Shown piece by piece: positions 54,643-56,752 of a DNA stretch of 56,752 bases. The position numbers were made by a program, and so were the translations under genes. Numbering within the stretch: the first letter of the stretch is position 1; each line of letters opens with the position of its first letter. Below the pieces are notes generated by a model. It had not been told where the DNA came from and did not search any database. It worked only from the letters and a program-made list of their open reading frames with translations. Origin of the DNA: an uncultured Pelagibacteraceae bacterium (GTDB taxonomy: Bacteria; Pseudomonadota; Alphaproteobacteria; Pelagibacterales; Pelagibacteraceae); the NCBI GenBank assembly GCA_902573585.1, contig CACGKH010000004.1, positions 1-56,752 on the forward strand, read 5' to 3'.

Positions 54643-56569
54643 TTAAGCGCTTTTTTCTTTATTTTCGTCTTTTACTTCTTCGAAATCCGCATCAACAACA
54701 TCATCGTCTTTTTTTTCCTTTTCATCCTTACCATCATCTTTACCTGAATCTGGTTTAGTATTTTGTTGTGATTTATAAATTGCTTCACCTAATTTCATAG
54801 AAGCTTGAACAAGAGCTTCAGTTTTTTTCTTGATATCTTCAATATCTTCACCTTTTAAAGACTCTTTAAGGGCATTCGATCCATCTTCAATTGCTTTTTT
54901 CTCAGCATCAGAAACTTTAGAACCATGTTCTTTAAGATTTTTTTCAGTTGAATGAATTAAAGTATCTGCTTGATTTCTTATATCAACTGATTCTCTTTTC
55001 TTTTTATCAGCATCTTTGTTTGCTTCAGCATCTTTAACCATCTTATTAATTTCTTCATCACTTAAACCACCTGATGCCTGGATTTGAATTTTTTGTTCTT
55101 TACCAGTTCCTTTATCTTTAGCAGAAACATTTACGATTCCATTAGCATCTATATCAAAAGTTACTTCAACTTGAGGTACTCCTCTAGGTGCTGGGGCTAT
55201 ACCAACTAACTCAAAATTTCCGAGTAATTTATTATCAGTTGCCATTTCACGCTCACCCTGAAGAACTCTTATTGAAACAGCTGGCTGATTATCTTCAGCT
55301 GTTGAAAATACCTGACTTTTTTTTGTTGGAATTGTTGTGTTTTTTTTCAATAAGTTTTGTAGATACTCCACCAAGAGTTTCTATTCCTAATGACAATGGA
55401 GTTACATCTAATAAAAGAACATCTTTAACGTCTCCTTGTAATACCCCTGCTTGAATAGCAGCACCCATTGCAACTACTTCATCAGGGTTAACACTTTTGT
55501 TTGGTTCTTTGCCAAAGAAATTTTTAACTTCGCTAATAACTTTAGGCATTCTTGTCATACCACCAACCATTACGATTTCATCGATGTCACTCGCAGAAAC
55601 ACCAGCATCTTTGAGTGCTGTTTTACATGGTGGAATAGTTCTAGAAATTAATTCTTCCACTAGAGCTTCAAGTTTAGCTCTGGTCATCTTTAAATTAATG
55701 TGTTTGGGACCATTTTTATCAGCTGTTATAAATGGTAAATTTATATCAGTTTGTTCTGCTGCAGATAACTCAATTTTTGCCTTTTCCGCTGCTTCTTTTA
55801 ATCTTTGTAGTGCAAGTTTGTCAGCTTTTAAATCAATACCACTGTCTTTTTTAAACTCTGTGATTAAATATTCTACTATAGAATTATCAAAATCTTCCCC
55901 ACCTAAAAATGTATCACCATTGGTAGATTTGACCTCAAATACACCGTCACCAAGCTCAAGAATAGATACGTCAAAAGTTCCACCACCCAAATCATAAACA
56001 GCAATTTTTTTGTTTTGTTTTTTATCTAAGCCATACGCTAGTGACGCAGCTGTTGGTTCATTAATAATTCTTAAAACTTCTAAACCTGCTATTTTACCTG
56101 CATCTTTTGTTGCTTGTCTTTGAGCATCATTAAAATATGCTGGCACAGTAATTACGGCTTTAGAGACTGCTTGACCTAAATATTTTTCAGCAGTTTCCTT
56201 CATTTTTTGTAGAATGAAAGCAGAAATTTGTGAGGGTGAATACTTTTCACCTTTAGCTTCTATCCAAGCATCACCCTTGTCAGAGTTTACAATTTTAAAT
56301 GGAGCTGCCTCAATATCTTTTTTTACAGTTGGATCTTCAAAATTTCTTCCAATTAATCTTTTAACAGCAAATATAGTATTTTCTGGGTTTGTCACAGCCT
56401 GTCTTTTTGCTGGTTGCCCAATCAATTTTTCTTTGTCATCTGTAAAAGCTACTACAGATGGTGTAGTTCTAGCGCCTTCAGCATTTTCTAATACTTTGGC
56501 CTGGCTACCTTCCATAATAGCAACGCACGAATTTGTTGTTCCTAAATCTATTCCAATTATTTTACTCAT
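54643..56569 (-). pseudogene. dnaK: Chaperone DnaK (Hsp70) interrupted by one extra base
   Basis: The main Hsp70. Read from 56569: [54 protein letters not shown] and [12 protein letters not shown] all match the ATPase domain, then the frame goes off at [13 protein letters not shown] and stops at 55295. The second frame (54643-55374) picks up [23 protein letters not shown] in the substrate domain and ends with the acidic tail [16 protein letters not shown]. The frames join if the run of eight T at 55340-55347 (plus strand) had seven. The total would be 641 residues, the normal size. As in leuS, this is one extra homopolymer base. Confidence 0.95.
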
Positions 56570-56589
56570 ACCTTTATTTCTCTTTCTTC

Positions 56590-56617
56590 ATATAGGGGTT
56601 AAATTGAATTCTACAAG
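56590..56617 (-). promoter_or_regulatory. RpoH-like promoter of dnaK
   Basis: CTTG at 56617-56614, 18 bp, then CTATAT at 56595-56590, very close to the alphaproteobacterial heat-shock sigma consensus (CTTG-N17/18-CyTATnT, from recalled knowledge). The dnaK ATG follows at 56569, with AAAGG as a ribosome site. It suggests dnaK-dnaJ can be started separately from grpE. Confidence 0.6.
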
Positions 56618-56629
56618 TTCATATAATCA

Positions 56630-56752
56630 TTATTTATTCTTTAAATTGTCTTTGTTTTCCTCATTATTTTCTACATTTTTAACTATTTTAGTTTCACTTT
56701 TTTTTGAAACACCTACCAAGGCAGGTCTTAATAACCTGTCTTTAATAGTAAA
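56630..56752 (-). CDS. grpE: GrpE, C-terminal end only (truncated by window edge)
   Basis: The last 40 codons of the nucleotide exchange factor for DnaK. TIKDRLLRPALVGVSKK is the conserved C-terminal beta-domain end of GrpE; a variable charged tail (ETKIVKNVENNEENKDNLKNK) then runs to a TAA at 56632-56630. The start lies beyond the window. It precedes dnaK by about 60 bp, in the order grpE-dnaK-dnaJ. Confidence 0.85.
   Translation of the reverse strand, partial: FTIKDRLLRPALVGVSKKSETKIVKNVENNEENKDNLKNK

Noticed and set aside
55497-55997. 166-residue plus-strand frame opposite dnaK
   Set aside because: Antisense shadow of a conserved ATPase domain; no independent signals.
55295-56569. A short Hsp70 plus a separate substrate-domain gene
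   Set aside because: The two frames overlap and together give one ordinary DnaK of 641 residues.

Overview
The window is chromosomal DNA of a SAR11-type alphaproteobacterium (Pelagibacterales). This is inferred from very AT-rich, lysine/asparagine/isoleucine-rich coding, tiny or negative gene spacing, short regulatory gaps, and gene orders typical of alphaproteobacteria (hslVU beside hisBHAFE; dnaQ-coaE-aroE-maf; rho-mnmE-mnmG-rsmG-parA-parB-holA; dnaK-dnaJ-dapB-nth). No phage, IS element, CRISPR array or rRNA was seen. One tRNA gene is present.

Layout. 1-4.2 kb: the 3' end of tsaD, then a variable segment with a DxD glycosyltransferase-like gene, a glycine-rich membrane protein and a Pif1/RecD-like helicase. 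The segment is marked by a duplicated tsaD tail, a duplicated head of the EVE-domain gene and a 38-bp imperfect direct repeat. 4.2-9.6 kb: EVE gene, acetyl-CoA synthetase, a conserved hypothetical, and a two-gene sodium/acetate-type symporter ending in a clear terminator. 9.6-18.7 kb: yggT-like, rpe, heparinase-like, purH, pterin dehydratase, tRNA-Gly, Lon-N protein, ubiquinone hydroxylase, ftsK, lolA. 18.7-25.5 kb: GNAT, hinT and hisE-F-A-H-B leftwards, hslVU rightwards, then smr and timA. 25.6-29.9 kb: fxsA-secB and the leftward dnaQ-coaE-aroE-maf-ppsR block.

29.86-30.14 kb is the likely chromosomal replication origin. It is an AT-rich divergent gap between ppsR and hemE carrying five DnaA-box-like 9-mers, in the same neighbourhood as the Caulobacter hemE origin. 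Genes on each side read away from it. To the right lie hemE-hemH-hemJ, rho, an OGT-like glycosyltransferase, mnmE, mnmG, rsmG (containing a near-perfect parS site), parA and parB. Then come leftward holA, lptE, leuS and a DUF3576 lipoprotein, and a highly codon-biased porin with its own terminator. The right end holds a TPR-sulfotransferase, ThiE-like, yggS, L,D-transpeptidase, a winged-helix regulator coupled to a small arfA-like gene, adenosine kinase, nth, dapB, a tiny membrane protein, dnaJ, dnaK and the end of grpE.

Three genes (leuS, dnaK and the island membrane protein) are each broken by one extra base in a homopolymer run. Two of them are normally essential or near-essential, so sequencing error or polymerase slippage must be considered. 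RpoH-like promoters (CTTG-N18-C[TC]AT[AT]T) precede dnaK and hslV. The most novel material is the tsaD-EVE insertion locus, the arfA-like microgene, the basic tail on acetyl-CoA synthetase, the EF-hand-like loop in the symporter, and the OGT-like gene next to the origin.
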